A stretch of 33,065 nucleotides of DNA from a bacterium (GTDB taxonomy: Bacteria > Bdellovibrionota_B > Oligoflexia > Oligoflexales > CAIYRB01): NCBI GenBank assembly GCA_900299215.1, contig OMIY01000328.1, forward strand, positions 1 through 33,065. The letters are read 5' to 3'. Shown here one piece after another: positions 8,536 to 18,272 of this stretch; the first letter of the stretch is position 1; each line of letters starts with the position of its first letter. The notes beneath the pieces are model-generated. The model was not told the DNA's origin, did not search any database, and was given only the letters and a program-made list of their open reading frames with translations. The position numbers were made by a program, and so were the translations under genes.

Positions 8536-10041
8536 TCAAGCAGTCATCTTCTGCTGACGCTGCAGACGGCGCTGCGCGCATTCCATAATTTCAGGTCCGT
8601 ATTTTGCTTCGCTGGCACCTAACTGCAAAGCACGCATGTAGAGTTGTGCGGCCTTTAGCCACTGCTGGGTCATGACATGCACTTGAGCCAATAAAATAAA
8701 AGTCTTAGCTTTGTTGGGTTCAATCCGAATTGATTCATTAAGCGCTTCGAGACTTGCCGGAACCTGGCGCATAAGTATGAGCAATTCCGCTAGATTGTTA
8801 AATGCATCAGCTGTCGGCAGCAGTTTCACGACTCGCTGCAAAATAGGTAAAGCCTCGTTTAAATCGCCGTTGTGTAAATGAATATTTCCACAGATGCGCA
8901 GAGCCTGAGCATGCTCCGGGGTTTTTTGAAGAATTTCACGGACAACTGCTAAGGCTTCTTCGTTTCGTTTTTGCTGTAGATAAAACGACGCCAAAAGTGT
9001 TGAAACTTCATTTTTATCGGCGCTAATTTTTCTCTCATCTTTCAGTAAATACTCAGCTTTTTTAGGTTCACCAGCTTCGATACAATGCTTTACTGCTGCC
9101 TCAAGTGGCTTCAGTGCATTTGGGAGATATCGACGTACTCTGTGAAAATAATAAATGGATTTATCTAGATTTCCCTGTGCTGCATAGGAATGTCCTAGAC
9201 CCATCAATGCTCCCGTATTTTTCGGGGACACTCTCAAAGCAGCTCGGAAATGTACTATCGCATCTGTGGGGTTATCGTGTTGCAGCAAAAGTCGTGCAAG
9301 CTGGATTTGTCGCTCGGGCTGTTTTGGATTTATTTCAAGTTCTTGACGCATGGCCGTAAGTGCCTCGTCAGATTTATGACTTGCCAAAAGGATATCGCCT
9401 AAAGCTCTGTATGCTTTGTGATAACTTGGGCTTTTTTGGACCAAATCACGAAGAATCGCAAGTGCCTCAACGGTGCGATCTACTTTGGACAGAGCAAGCG
9501 CCCGTCCTACTGAGGCTCTGCAGCTTTCCGGCTCTAAGTCTAGAGTCTGTTCATAGGCTTCCAATGACTCAAAATATCGTCCTGTAGCGAATAGTTTCTC
9601 GGCACGATGCAGAGACTCAATACTCGCAATAGGCGCATGATAACTGTTCAGTGCACTCAGGATCTTTTTTTCTAATTCGTGAGCTTGAAATGGTTTTAGT
9701 AAATATTCAATTGCGCCTAGACTCGCGACTTTAACTATGTCTTCTTTGCTTGCCTCTCCAGTCACAACAATTACCGGGATATCACTTGCAATACTCCGAT
9801 CGTTTATGTGTTGGAGTACATCAATGCCTGTAACTCTTTTCATGTAAAGATCTAAAACTATTAGATCAATGGATGTCGATTTTAATACACGAAGCGCATC
9901 AGCCCCATCAAAACATTCAATGATGTTTATGAATCCCATATGCGAGATGACGCGTTTTATCGCCTTCCGAATGGGATCGTGGTCGTCGACAATAAGTACT
10001 GTCAACGCGGCAGGGTCAAATCTCAGTTTCTGAATTGCCAC
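8536..10041 (-). CDS. Response-regulator receiver domain fused to TPR repeats
   Basis: N-terminal IVDDHDPIRKAI...DLIVLDLYMKRVTGIDVL...VIVVTGEAS...YLLKPF is a complete receiver; remainder is TPR repeats; no DNA-binding domain seen. Confidence 0.9.
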   Translation of the reverse strand: MAIQKLRFDPAALTVLIVDDHDPIRKAIKRVISHMGFINIIECFDGADALRVLKSTSIDLIVLDLYMKRVTGIDVLQHINDRSIASDIPVIVVTGEASKEDIVKVASLGAIEYLLKPFQAHELEKKILSALNSYHAPIASIESLHRAEKLFATGRYFESLEAYEQTLDLEPESCRASVGRALALSKVDRTVEALAILRDLVQKSPSYHKAYRALGDILLASHKSDEALTAMRQELEINPKQPERQIQLARLLLQHDNPTDAIVHFRAALRVSPKNTGALMGLGHSYAAQGNLDKSIYYFHRVRRYLPNALKPLEAAVKHCIEAGEPKKAEYLLKDERKISADKNEVSTLLASFYLQQKRNEEALAVVREILQKTPEHAQALRICGNIHLHNGDLNEALPILQRVVKLLPTADAFNNLAELLILMRQVPASLEALNESIRIEPNKAKTFILLAQVHVMTQQWLKAAQLYMRALQLGASEAKYGPEIMECAQRRLQRQQKMTA

Positions 10042-10092
10042 GGTCTCCCCCTACGTTTGGGGATCGGCAATTTTAAAGTTGGCCTTAAATTT

Positions 10093-10830
10093 TCAGTCTT
10101 CCGAAGCTTTTGATCGGCCGTTCCATGAATGAACAAACTTCAGATAAGCCCTCGCCGTAGAATCATCTGGCGCTGTTTCTTGGGCTTTTTCCCAATGCCG
10201 TTTTGCTAGGTCTCGGTGCCCAAGCTTGTATTGAAGAATCCCGAGCCACGTATGAGCGTCAGAAATCTCAGGACTATCCTTCACCAAATCCTCAAACTCT
10301 TGCTTGGCCTTTTCATTTTGACCAACTTTCACATAAAGCTTTGCCAAACTCAATTTAACATCTGGCATTTTATCGTACAGGGCAAGAGCCTTACGGTATT
10401 CCTGGATGGCTTCATTCAGCATACCTGATTCAACGTAAGCATGACCGCTGGCGACGTGCATGTTTGCCAAACGCCCTAGTACCAAACCTGGTTGCCTTTG
10501 CCGGTCTCCGACACGCTCCTCGAGCTTTGTAAAAACTTGGGTGGCTTCTTCATAGCGGCTAACATCACAAAGAGTTGCCGCTAAGTTGAGCGCTGCTTCA
10601 ACAAACTCCGGATTGACGATTAGCGCCTGATTAAATTCTTTAATGGCCTCGGAGAACTTCGACTGCTTATGGTAGGTGAGTCCAAGCAAATTATGGATAT
10701 TAGCAAGAGGTCCGTAGTCGGCTAGAGTCGCTTTTAGCAGCTTTTCTGCAGCGTCAAAGCGGCTTAAACTTAGATAAAGTTCGGTTCTTTTCTTTACCTC
10801 TAGAAGTTCTGACCGTGCAACCAACATCAT
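10093..10830 (-). CDS. TPR-repeat protein
   Basis: 245 aa with repeated TPR motifs (NIHNLLGLTYHKQSKFSEAIKEFNQALIVNPEFVEAALNLAATL); overlaps the rny-like stop codon. Confidence 0.85.
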   Translation of the reverse strand: MMLVARSELLEVKKRTELYLSLSRFDAAEKLLKATLADYGPLANIHNLLGLTYHKQSKFSEAIKEFNQALIVNPEFVEAALNLAATLCDVSRYEEATQVFTKLEERVGDRQRQPGLVLGRLANMHVASGHAYVESGMLNEAIQEYRKALALYDKMPDVKLSLAKLYVKVGQNEKAKQEFEDLVKDSPEISDAHTWLGILQYKLGHRDLAKRHWEKAQETAPDDSTARAYLKFVHSWNGRSKASED

Positions 10831-12389
10831 GCTACCGCCGTGGCTTCGAATCTGCGCGAGACTAGGATCTTTATCTCGCCAGGGAACGCTACCTCTGACT
10901 CGATCTTTCTAGCTATGTTCTGTGATAAAAGTTGTAGATCATGCTCTTGGACACGCTTGTTGTTGACCTCGACGTGAACCTCTCTTGCACCATTCATGAT
11001 AGCAAGACTTGTGATACCAGGAAAACTTCGGACACAAGATTCAATGCCAGACATACGCATCTGATATCCCTCTTCCAAGTTAACCCTAGCACCAGGCCGA
11101 GCCCCAGACAACGTGTCTGCGGCACGCAACACATATGCAAGAGGCGTTTCAATCACGAGATCGTTGTGATGGGACATAACAGTATCGCAAATCAATCGCT
11201 TCTCACCGTAACGATCTGCATAGTCACCACTAATCACTGCATGACTTCCTTCGATACGATAATCAATTGCCTTGCCTATGTCATGAAGTAGACCACAACG
11301 CTTTGCTCCATCCACGTCTACACCTAGTTCACTGGCTATAATCCCTGCCAGCTTCGCTACCTCAACGGTGTGGTACCATTGGTTTTGTCTATAACTCGTA
11401 CGCCAGTTTAAGTAGCCAATGAGCTTTTGAATCTCAGGGTGAATGCCATCGAGCTTAACCTCCCTAACAGCCGTCCTACCGAGTTTTATGGCCTGCTGTT
11501 CAAGGAGCGCACGATGCTTGTCAAATGCAGCCGCTGCCCTTGACCAGCTGTTAGGACCTTTGGCCAAAAGTTCAGTCAGTGCGAGCCGAACTGCTTCGCG
11601 GTCGACCCCAGCTCCCCCGGCCAATTTTACCATTGGCACAGGAAACTCTGGACTTGCCAATAATTCGATCTCTATCTGTGCCTTTTCCCGAAGGTCAGCC
11701 AGAATTGTGGTCCCATCTGATGCCAATCGATCGGCCTGACCAGAGTCAGTTAGCTCAACAGTGTTAACTGACTTCGGCCAGTAAAAATCAGGAGCATACC
11801 GGGCCATTACTCGTGACATACATCGTTGGGCTAGTCGTTTATGTGACGAGCTTAGCTCATCGTACAAGTTTTTAAGAACCTTTTGGCACTCAATCTGCTT
11901 TGAGTCGATGATGTTTACTTGCATCGTCTTGCTCAGTGTCACTGCATCAACTTTTGCAGTAGTCTCCAGATTGCGAACGAGATCTCGCCTAATCTCATCA
12001 AGTTCAGCCAATTTCTGCTGATAGGCCTGCTTCAACACCTCCACTTTTGCAACGTGGGTATCGTGCTCTTTGTTAATCTTTTGGAGTCGGTTCTCCTCCA
12101 GCTGAAGCGAACGCTCTTGCGACAAGAGATCTTCTTCCCCGATCTTCAAATCCTCTTGCCGCTCAATTAGGTCGGCCTCCATTTGTTCTGCTAGTAGTTG
12201 CCACTCATCCTCTAAGCGCTCGAGTTCGTGCTGCTTCCGAGCAGCAACTTGCTGCCTAGCATCATTAAGAATGTCTTCCCTTTGAGACCTCTGCTCAGAT
12301 CGTAAGCGCTGCGGTAGCATCCGGTAGATTAAAAGGAACGCGAGGTAGCCAATTGCAATTGCTCCTAGCCCCAAGATCAAATAACCCAT
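10827..12389 (-). CDS. rny: RNase Y-like protein (N-terminal TM helix, coiled coil, HD domain; divergent KH region)
   Basis: RTSYRQNQWYHTVEVAKLAGIIASELGVDVDGAKRCGLLHDIGKAIDYRIEGSHA and ADTLSGARPGAR match RNase Y. ORF track starts at 12530, but MGYLILGLG at 12389 with upstream AGGAG is the more likely start. Confidence 0.85.
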   Translation of the reverse strand: MGYLILGLGAIAIGYLAFLLIYRMLPQRLRSEQRSQREDILNDARQQVAARKQHELERLEDEWQLLAEQMEADLIERQEDLKIGEEDLLSQERSLQLEENRLQKINKEHDTHVAKVEVLKQAYQQKLAELDEIRRDLVRNLETTAKVDAVTLSKTMQVNIIDSKQIECQKVLKNLYDELSSSHKRLAQRCMSRVMARYAPDFYWPKSVNTVELTDSGQADRLASDGTTILADLREKAQIEIELLASPEFPVPMVKLAGGAGVDREAVRLALTELLAKGPNSWSRAAAAFDKHRALLEQQAIKLGRTAVREVKLDGIHPEIQKLIGYLNWRTSYRQNQWYHTVEVAKLAGIIASELGVDVDGAKRCGLLHDIGKAIDYRIEGSHAVISGDYADRYGEKRLICDTVMSHHNDLVIETPLAYVLRAADTLSGARPGARVNLEEGYQMRMSGIESCVRSFPGITSLAIMNGAREVHVEVNNKRVQEHDLQLLSQNIARKIESEVAFPGEIKILVSRRFEATAVA

Positions 12390-12495
12390 CCAGTAGTCTC
12401 CTAATGCGCAGTTAGCCCAATTTATCGGCAGGTAAGTTTGTGGCAGCCTGCTAATTCCCGTAATACAATACGGAATAAGGTTTTGTCCCTGTGTT

Positions 12496-13353
12496 GTGAA
12501 CAACCGAGCCGAATTTGCCCCGGCCGTCAACCAAAAACGAGTCGTAGTGACAATTATATCAGATACTTATAATTTTTTGATAGATACAATGACTTCTGCG
12601 GCCGAGGAGCTGACAAAACGCCGGGGCGAGGCATTGAAAATTAGTGTCAAACCTGACGCCAGCCTTGTAACCGAGGCCGATCTAGCCAGCGAAAAGGTGA
12701 TCATCGAACGCATCAAGAAGTATTTTCCTGATGACCAGATCTTCGCAGAAGAGTCTGGGCGGAGCTCGGAGGCGAGACAACCGGGTAGTTCAGTTTGGGT
12801 GGTCGACCCTTTAGACGGTACTACGAATTATGCGAATGGTTACCCTCACTATTGCATTTCCATTGGTAGAGGAGTCTTCGACTCAAATGGCCGTATCCAA
12901 ATAGATACGGGAGCCGTGTACGACGCTGTGCGGGAAAAATTTTATTTTGCTGAACATGGTAAGGGAGCCCATTGTAACGGACGGTCCCTAAAGGTGGCTC
13001 CACCACGTCCGTTCCAAGAGAGCTTTTTGGTAACGGGCTTCTACTATTTAGAAGGCCCTGACTTGGAGCGCGAAGTTACCAGGTTCTCTAAAATAGTCCA
13101 ACAATGTCATTCGATTAGAAGAGACGGGTCAGCGGCCCTTGACCTCGCCATGGTTGCCGAAGGTATTTTCGACGCCTTTTGGGAGCTTGGTTTGGCTCCT
13201 TGGGACGTTGCTGCAGGTACCTTACTCGTTCGCGAGGCCGGTGGAGTAACCAGAAATTATCCATCTTCGGTTGGCTCCTACGACATCGAAGGCCACGGTA
13301 TCATTGCCGGAACACCAGGGACAGTCCAAGCATTGGCCCGCCATTTATGTTAA
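12496..13353 (+). CDS. suhB: Inositol-1-monophosphatase family protein (SuhB-like); start uncertain, probably 12547 or 12589
   Basis: DQIFAEESG, VVDPLDGTTNYANGYPHYCISIG and APWDVAAGTLLVREAGG are IMPase signatures. Homologous region begins around FLIDTMTSAAEEL, so the GTG at 12496 is probably too far upstream. Confidence 0.9.
   Translation: MNNRAEFAPAVNQKRVVVTIISDTYNFLIDTMTSAAEELTKRRGEALKISVKPDASLVTEADLASEKVIIERIKKYFPDDQIFAEESGRSSEARQPGSSVWVVDPLDGTTNYANGYPHYCISIGRGVFDSNGRIQIDTGAVYDAVREKFYFAEHGKGAHCNGRSLKVAPPRPFQESFLVTGFYYLEGPDLEREVTRFSKIVQQCHSIRRDGSAALDLAMVAEGIFDAFWELGLAPWDVAAGTLLVREAGGVTRNYPSSVGSYDIEGHGIIAGTPGTVQALARHLC
12545..12573 (+). promoter_or_regulatory. Candidate promoter for the inositol monophosphatase gene
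   Basis: Perfect TATAAT at 12568-12573 with weak -35 TAGTGA at 12545-12550 (17-nt spacer). Confidence 0.35.
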
Positions 13354-13400
13354 GCTAAATGTTCAAGGTCTTTGAATAAATACAGGCTCTGAAGGAGCAA

Positions 13401-14171
13401 ATGATGGGCCCAAATTTGGCTAACCTTAGGCTGATGTTAGCGGGTTTAAACCTGGCGGGTGCTGCTCACGCGGCTCCGGTCATAGAGTCAAATGCGAGAC
13501 TGGAAATCAACTGGAGCACCTTGCGTATGCGCTACTACGGTGAGGCGGTCTCTGGATCTGAGGATTTAAAGTCCGCCGAGAAAAAGGCCTGGCGCGATGG
13601 CTTAAACTACGCCAACGACGTGGTTCGCAACTTAAATATAGCTGCAAATGAGCCATTTTCCTCTAACCCCGAGAAACTTGCCGAAGATGCAAAAATTGCA
13701 TCTCACCAGGTTTCAGTAGGGACTTCGTCTTTCAGCACTACATACTTTGCAGATGGCACAGTGAGGGTCTATTTAGAAAGCCCTTTGCCCAAGGCACTGG
13801 AGAGTTCGCTCATCCACTTCAGGCAAAAGGAGGCACCTGAGCCAACCATGACAGAACACACAGGTATAGTCCTGGCTCCAGATCAAGCAGTGAAGCCGCG
13901 CCCAAATTATCAAATCACTGACGAGGATGGGAAAATTCTCTTTGATGTCAGGGATATGGCGCAAGCATCGTATAATCGCCGGCTGATGGGCCGATGGTAC
14001 CGGAAACCAAACAGCTCGGAGCTTACAGACGCTGTGGGGAAAAATCCCCTAAATATTCCGGTTCGCGTTACTGACGGCAAGTTCCTAGTTCAACGCGAGA
14101 TTTGGGAAAAGGCCATTGAGGGACACAAATCTCTACTAGTCAGTGGCATAATTGCGATTGCGTTGCCCTGA
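13401..14171 (+). CDS. Secreted hypothetical protein (possible LPP20-like fold)
   Basis: 256 aa; short signal-like N-terminus ending GAAHA/AP; residues with small-Ala-rich helix ([24 protein letters not shown]) and [17 protein letters not shown] strand. Confidence 0.55.
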   Translation: MMGPNLANLRLMLAGLNLAGAAHAAPVIESNARLEINWSTLRMRYYGEAVSGSEDLKSAEKKAWRDGLNYANDVVRNLNIAANEPFSSNPEKLAEDAKIASHQVSVGTSSFSTTYFADGTVRVYLESPLPKALESSLIHFRQKEAPEPTMTEHTGIVLAPDQAVKPRPNYQITDEDGKILFDVRDMAQASYNRRLMGRWYRKPNSSELTDAVGKNPLNIPVRVTDGKFLVQREIWEKAIEGHKSLLVSGIIAIALP

Positions 14172-14200
14172 ATTTATGTGATACCTCCTTCCTCCTCAAA

Positions 14201-14232
14201 GTTAAACGATCTGTGGGATGGGTCTGTTTAAC
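14201..14232 (+). promoter_or_regulatory. Inverted repeat in the rpmI leader (candidate ribosomal-protein leader hairpin)
   Basis: GTTAAAC (14201-14207) and GTTTAAC (14226-14232) are perfect reverse complements with an 18-nt loop, 29 nt upstream of rpmI ATG. Confidence 0.35.
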
Positions 14233-14260
14233 ATTTCTGCTGGAAGTAGAGGCAGTTGCG

Positions 14261-14461
14261 ATGTCGTACAAAGTTAAAACTCGGAAAGCCGCGGCAAAAC
14301 GCTTCAAGGTCAAGCCATCTGGTAAGGTCAAGCGTGCAAAAGCGGGAAAGCGCCACATTCTAACCAAGAAGGCGCGCAATCGTAAAAACAAGCTGAAGAA
14401 GCCGGCCTACGTGCACCCGTCGAACTTGAGTCGGGTACTACCTTGTTTGCCGAACGGATAA
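14261..14461 (+). CDS. rpmI: 50S ribosomal protein L35
   Basis: [48 protein letters not shown] is L35; ATG at 14261 rather than 14213. Confidence 0.96.
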   Translation: MSYKVKTRKAAAKRFKVKPSGKVKRAKAGKRHILTKKARNRKNKLKKPAYVHPSNLSRVLPCLPNG

Positions 14462-14481
14462 GTTGAGAGGATAGGTAATCC

Positions 14482-14841
14482 ATGACCCGCGCCAAGAGGG
14501 GCTTTAAAGCCCGTAGAAGAAGAAAAAAGATCCTAGCACTAGCCAGTGGTTTCAGGGGCTCGCGGAAGAATCGCTTCCGTACAGCGATCCATGTTGTCCG
14601 CAGGGCGTTAAAATTCTCCTACCGTGACCGCAGAGCGAGGAAGGGTGACTTCCGTCAACTCTGGATCGTGCGGATCAATGCTGCAGCGCGCGCTGCTGGG
14701 ATGAAGTACTCTGAATTCATGTTCGGCCTAAAGCAACGTGGCATTACCCTAGACCGTTCGGTGTTGGCTGAATTAGCACTGCACGACGAACCGGCTTTCA
14801 CTAAGTTGGTTCAAGAAGCCAAAACCGCTCTGGCTAAATAG
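14482..14841 (+). CDS. rplT: 50S ribosomal protein L20
   Basis: 119 aa; KILALASGFRGSRKNRFRTAIHVVRRALKFSYRDRRARKGDFRQLWIVRINAAAR is L20. Confidence 0.98.
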   Translation: MTRAKRGFKARRRRKKILALASGFRGSRKNRFRTAIHVVRRALKFSYRDRRARKGDFRQLWIVRINAAARAAGMKYSEFMFGLKQRGITLDRSVLAELALHDEPAFTKLVQEAKTALAK

Positions 14842-14858
14842 TAGAATAGACATCAAAC

Positions 14859-14893
14859 AAAAAGCCCGATCTGTATCCAGGTCGGGCTTTTTT
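14859..14893 (+). terminator. Rho-independent terminator after rplT
   Basis: AAAGCCCGA (14861-14869) pairs with TCGGGCTTT (14882-14890), followed by a T run. Confidence 0.9.
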
Positions 14894-14913
14894 CATTTGA
14901 TTCTTAATTTTGA

Positions 14914-14988
14914 TGGCGGTTCCGTCGGGATTCGAACCCAAAACGCCGCCTTCGGAGGGCGGAATGATATCCTTTTCACCACGGAACC
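14914..14988 (-). tRNA. tRNA-Arg (anticodon CCG), CCA encoded
   Basis: Reverse complement folds as a cloverleaf: acceptor GGTTCCG/CGGAACC, anticodon stem CCGCC/GGCGG with loop CTCCGAA (anticodon CCG), T-loop GGGTTCGAATCCC, 3' G-CCA. Confidence 0.95.
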
Positions 14989-15120
14989 GTGCTGCTTCTG
15001 AAACACGACGCTCCCATCTACCAGTCATACCCCAGATTGACAAGACCTAATTCTCATTTTTCCTGTGTTTTCGGCTGTTAAGAGGACTATGATAGGACCG
15101 AAGAACAGGGGGGTGAGCCT

Positions 15121-17304
15121 ATGGTGTCAAAATACAAAACTGGTGCGAAAAACATAGGTGACTGGAGTTCGCTCGCCTCCAAGGAGATTGGGAGCACTGA
15201 AACCACGAGCGAAACCAGAATGACTCCTGCCGGTATCCCAATAAAGAAACTCTATACGCAAGGTGATTTGACCGGGGTGGCACATCTAGACAGCCTGCCA
15301 GGCTTCGCGCCCTTTACTCGTGGGCCGCGGGCAACGATGTATACTGTGCAACCTTGGACGCTGCGACAGTATGCTGGATTTTCCACTGCTGAAGAATCAA
15401 ACGCCTTCTACCGCCGAAACTTAGCTGCTGGGCAGAAAGGACTTAGCGTAGCCTTTGATCTAGCAACCCACAGGGGATACGACTCCGACCATCCCCGTGT
15501 CGTTGGTGATGTCGGTAAAGCCGGAGTTGCAATTGACTCTGTCGAAGACATGAAGATTCTTTTTGACGGAATTCCATTGGGCGATATGAGTGTCTCCATG
15601 ACCATGAACGGAGCAGTATTACCGGTCATGGCCGCCTACATTGTCGCCGCGGAAGAGCAAGGGGTTCAGCAATGCGATCTCAAAGGCACCATACAAAATG
15701 ACATCCTAAAAGAATATATGGTGCGCAACACATACATATATCCGCCAGACCCCTCCATCAGGATCGTCGCCGACATCATTGAATATACAAGCAAGCATAT
15801 GCCTAAATTCAACAGCATCAGCATAAGTGGATATCACATGCAGGAGGCTGGCGCAGACTCCGCCTTAGAGCTGGCCTTTACTCTCGCTGACGGTATTGAA
15901 TATGTTAGGACTGCAATTGCACGAGGACTTGGCGTCGATCAGTTCGCGCCACGGCTCTCTTTCTTCTTTGGCATCGGCATGAACTTTTTCATGGAAATTG
16001 CCAAACTGCGCGCGGCTCGAACACTTTGGCATGAGCTAATGCTTGAGTTTTCCCCAAAAGATCCTCGTTCCTCCATGCTAAGAACCCATTGCCAAACCTC
16101 TGGGTACACACTGACTGAGCAAGATCCATACAATAACCTTGTACGGACGACGGTAGAGGCCATGGCTGCAGTGCTTGGCGGGACGCAGTCCCTACACACC
16201 AATGCATTTGATGAAGCGATAGCACTACCATCAGCATTCTCAGCTCATCTAGCTCGTAATACACAATTAATCTTGCAGCACGAAACTGATTTGACTTCGA
16301 CTGTAGACCCATTTGGGGGCAGTTACTTCATGGAGAGGCTTACTCAAGACTTAATAGACAAAGCTCGCACCATAATTCAAGAGGTTGAGAGTTTTGGAGG
16401 AATGGTAAAGGCCATTTCGTCTGGTATGCCGAAGTTGCGAATTGAAGCAGCTGCTGCACGCAAACAAGCCAGAATAGACAGCGGCACTGATGTAATTGTG
16501 GGGGTGAATAAATTCCAGCGTGACCAAAGCTCCGACGACGAAAAATTTGACGTCCTAGTTGTCGATAATGCCGCGGTCCGCGAGCAGCAGTTAATTCGTC
16601 TAGCTAAAATTAAGAAAGAGCGAAATCAATTTGCCGTCGATCAAGCACTAAACGCACTACGCAATGCTGCAAAAAGTCCGACGGAAAACCTTTTAGCATA
16701 TGCAATTGAAGCAGTTCGGGCGAGAGCCACGGTTGGTGAAATTTCAGATGCACTAGCAGATATTTACGGAAGATATAGGGCCATGAATCAGACAGTTAGT
16801 GCGGTTTACTTGGCTGCTTATGCTGATAAAAAGGAGGGCGCTACCGTGCTGGCTGAGGTTAAGTCACTTATTGAACGCTTTGTTGAGCAAGAGGGTAGGC
16901 GCCCGAGAATACTTATTGTCAAACTTGGTCAAGATGGTCACGATCGCGGAGCAAAGGTCATCGCGACTGGGCTTGCTGATTTGGGTTTTGATGTAGATAT
17001 CGGCCCCCTGTTTCAGACTCCTGAAGAGGCAGCAAAACAGGCGATTGAATGTGATGCTCATGTCGTAGGAATTTCTTCCCAAGCCGCAGGCCATCGCACG
17101 CTCGTCCCGCAATTGATAGACGCGCTAAAATCTGCAAATGCGAGCGATATTAAAGTAGTTGTCGGCGGTGTCATTCCACAGCAAGACTATGAATTCCTGA
17201 GAAAATCCGGTGTTATGGATATCTTTGGGCCTGGGTCGCCAATTCCTGAATGCGCCAGGGCAATCCTGAAGTCACTCCTAAAACAAGTCGATCTTTGCTC
17301 ATGA
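15121..17304 (+). CDS. Methylmalonyl-CoA mutase (catalytic plus B12-binding domains in one chain)
   Basis: [52 protein letters not shown] catalytic domain; C-terminal [35 protein letters not shown] cobalamin-binding motif. Confidence 0.96.
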   Translation: MVSKYKTGAKNIGDWSSLASKEIGSTETTSETRMTPAGIPIKKLYTQGDLTGVAHLDSLPGFAPFTRGPRATMYTVQPWTLRQYAGFSTAEESNAFYRRNLAAGQKGLSVAFDLATHRGYDSDHPRVVGDVGKAGVAIDSVEDMKILFDGIPLGDMSVSMTMNGAVLPVMAAYIVAAEEQGVQQCDLKGTIQNDILKEYMVRNTYIYPPDPSIRIVADIIEYTSKHMPKFNSISISGYHMQEAGADSALELAFTLADGIEYVRTAIARGLGVDQFAPRLSFFFGIGMNFFMEIAKLRAARTLWHELMLEFSPKDPRSSMLRTHCQTSGYTLTEQDPYNNLVRTTVEAMAAVLGGTQSLHTNAFDEAIALPSAFSAHLARNTQLILQHETDLTSTVDPFGGSYFMERLTQDLIDKARTIIQEVESFGGMVKAISSGMPKLRIEAAAARKQARIDSGTDVIVGVNKFQRDQSSDDEKFDVLVVDNAAVREQQLIRLAKIKKERNQFAVDQALNALRNAAKSPTENLLAYAIEAVRARATVGEISDALADIYGRYRAMNQTVSAVYLAAYADKKEGATVLAEVKSLIERFVEQEGRRPRILIVKLGQDGHDRGAKVIATGLADLGFDVDIGPLFQTPEEAAKQAIECDAHVVGISSQAAGHRTLVPQLIDALKSANASDIKVVVGGVIPQQDYEFLRKSGVMDIFGPGSPIPECARAILKSLLKQVDLCS

Positions 17305-18272
17305 ATATCAGTGAAGAGAAACTTATCGCTGGGGTCCTGGGGGGCGATATAAGGTCGCTCGCCAAGTCGATCACTTTACTTGAAACATCAAAGGTAGATC
17401 AAAGACAAGCCGCTGATCGGGTTCTAGCCGCATTGTTACCTCATAGCGGACGCTCGCTTCGTATTGCTATTAGTGGACCCCCGGGAGTAGGGAAGAGCAC
17501 GTTCATAGAGGCCTTTGGCAGCTACCTTATTAAGGACGGACATCGCCTCGCCGTGTTGGCTATAGACCCATCCTCCCCGGTATCCGGAGGGAGCATTATG
17601 GGGGATAGGTTAAGAATGGAGGCTTTGGCTAGATCGCCCAATGTTTACATCCGGCCATCTCCAAGTTCTGGAGTACTCGGTGGAACAGCAAGGCGCACGC
17701 GGGAAACAATAATCGCCTGTGAGGCGGCTGGATTTGACTTCATTTGTATCGAAACTGTTGGCGTAGGTCAAAGTGAGACGGTCGCAGCAAATATGGCGGA
17801 TCTATTTATCCTCTTGTCTTTGCCCAACTCCGGAGATGAGGTCCAGGGGATAAAGCGCGGGATATTGGAGCTCGCTGATTTTGTTGTAGTCACCAAGGCA
17901 GATGGACCAGCAAAACAGTCCGCGGAACTCGCCAAAAACCAAATCGAGCAAGCATTAATGCTTACAAGGTCAAGCTCTAGGTTCCCTCCTAAGGTCTCAA
18001 CTGTAAGTAGTTTAGAAGGAACAGGAATCAAAGACTTGGTTAGTTCAATTTTAGATGCAGCTGAAGATCGTCGATCGAGTAATTACTTTCAATTGCGTCG
18101 TCGGGATCAAGCACTAGAGTGGTTCCATGCTGAGTTTGTTGCGATTCTAGTCGCGGATGCGGAGAAAAAACTGAAAGATCGGTCTGGCGCAATGGCTGCT
18201 GCGGTGGCTGATGGCAAAATTCCTCCGAGCATTGCCGCGGCTCAACTGGCGTCAACATTAATTTCCAAATGA
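17301..18272 (+). CDS. meaB: Methylmalonyl-CoA mutase-associated GTPase MeaB (ArgK family)
   Basis: [20 protein letters not shown] Walker [32 protein letters not shown]; start ATG overlaps the mutase TGA (ATGA). Confidence 0.95.
   Translation: MNISEEKLIAGVLGGDIRSLAKSITLLETSKVDQRQAADRVLAALLPHSGRSLRIAISGPPGVGKSTFIEAFGSYLIKDGHRLAVLAIDPSSPVSGGSIMGDRLRMEALARSPNVYIRPSPSSGVLGGTARRTRETIIACEAAGFDFICIETVGVGQSETVAANMADLFILLSLPNSGDEVQGIKRGILELADFVVVTKADGPAKQSAELAKNQIEQALMLTRSSSRFPPKVSTVSSLEGTGIKDLVSSILDAAEDRRSSNYFQLRRRDQALEWFHAEFVAILVADAEKKLKDRSGAMAAAVADGKIPPSIAAAQLASTLISK

Noticed and set aside
11443-11739. 98-aa plus-strand ORF antisense to the RNase Y-like gene
   Set aside because: Antisense artefact opposite a conserved coding region.
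14834-15043. 69-aa minus-strand ORF
   Set aside because: Spans tRNA-Arg and the rplT terminator; spurious.
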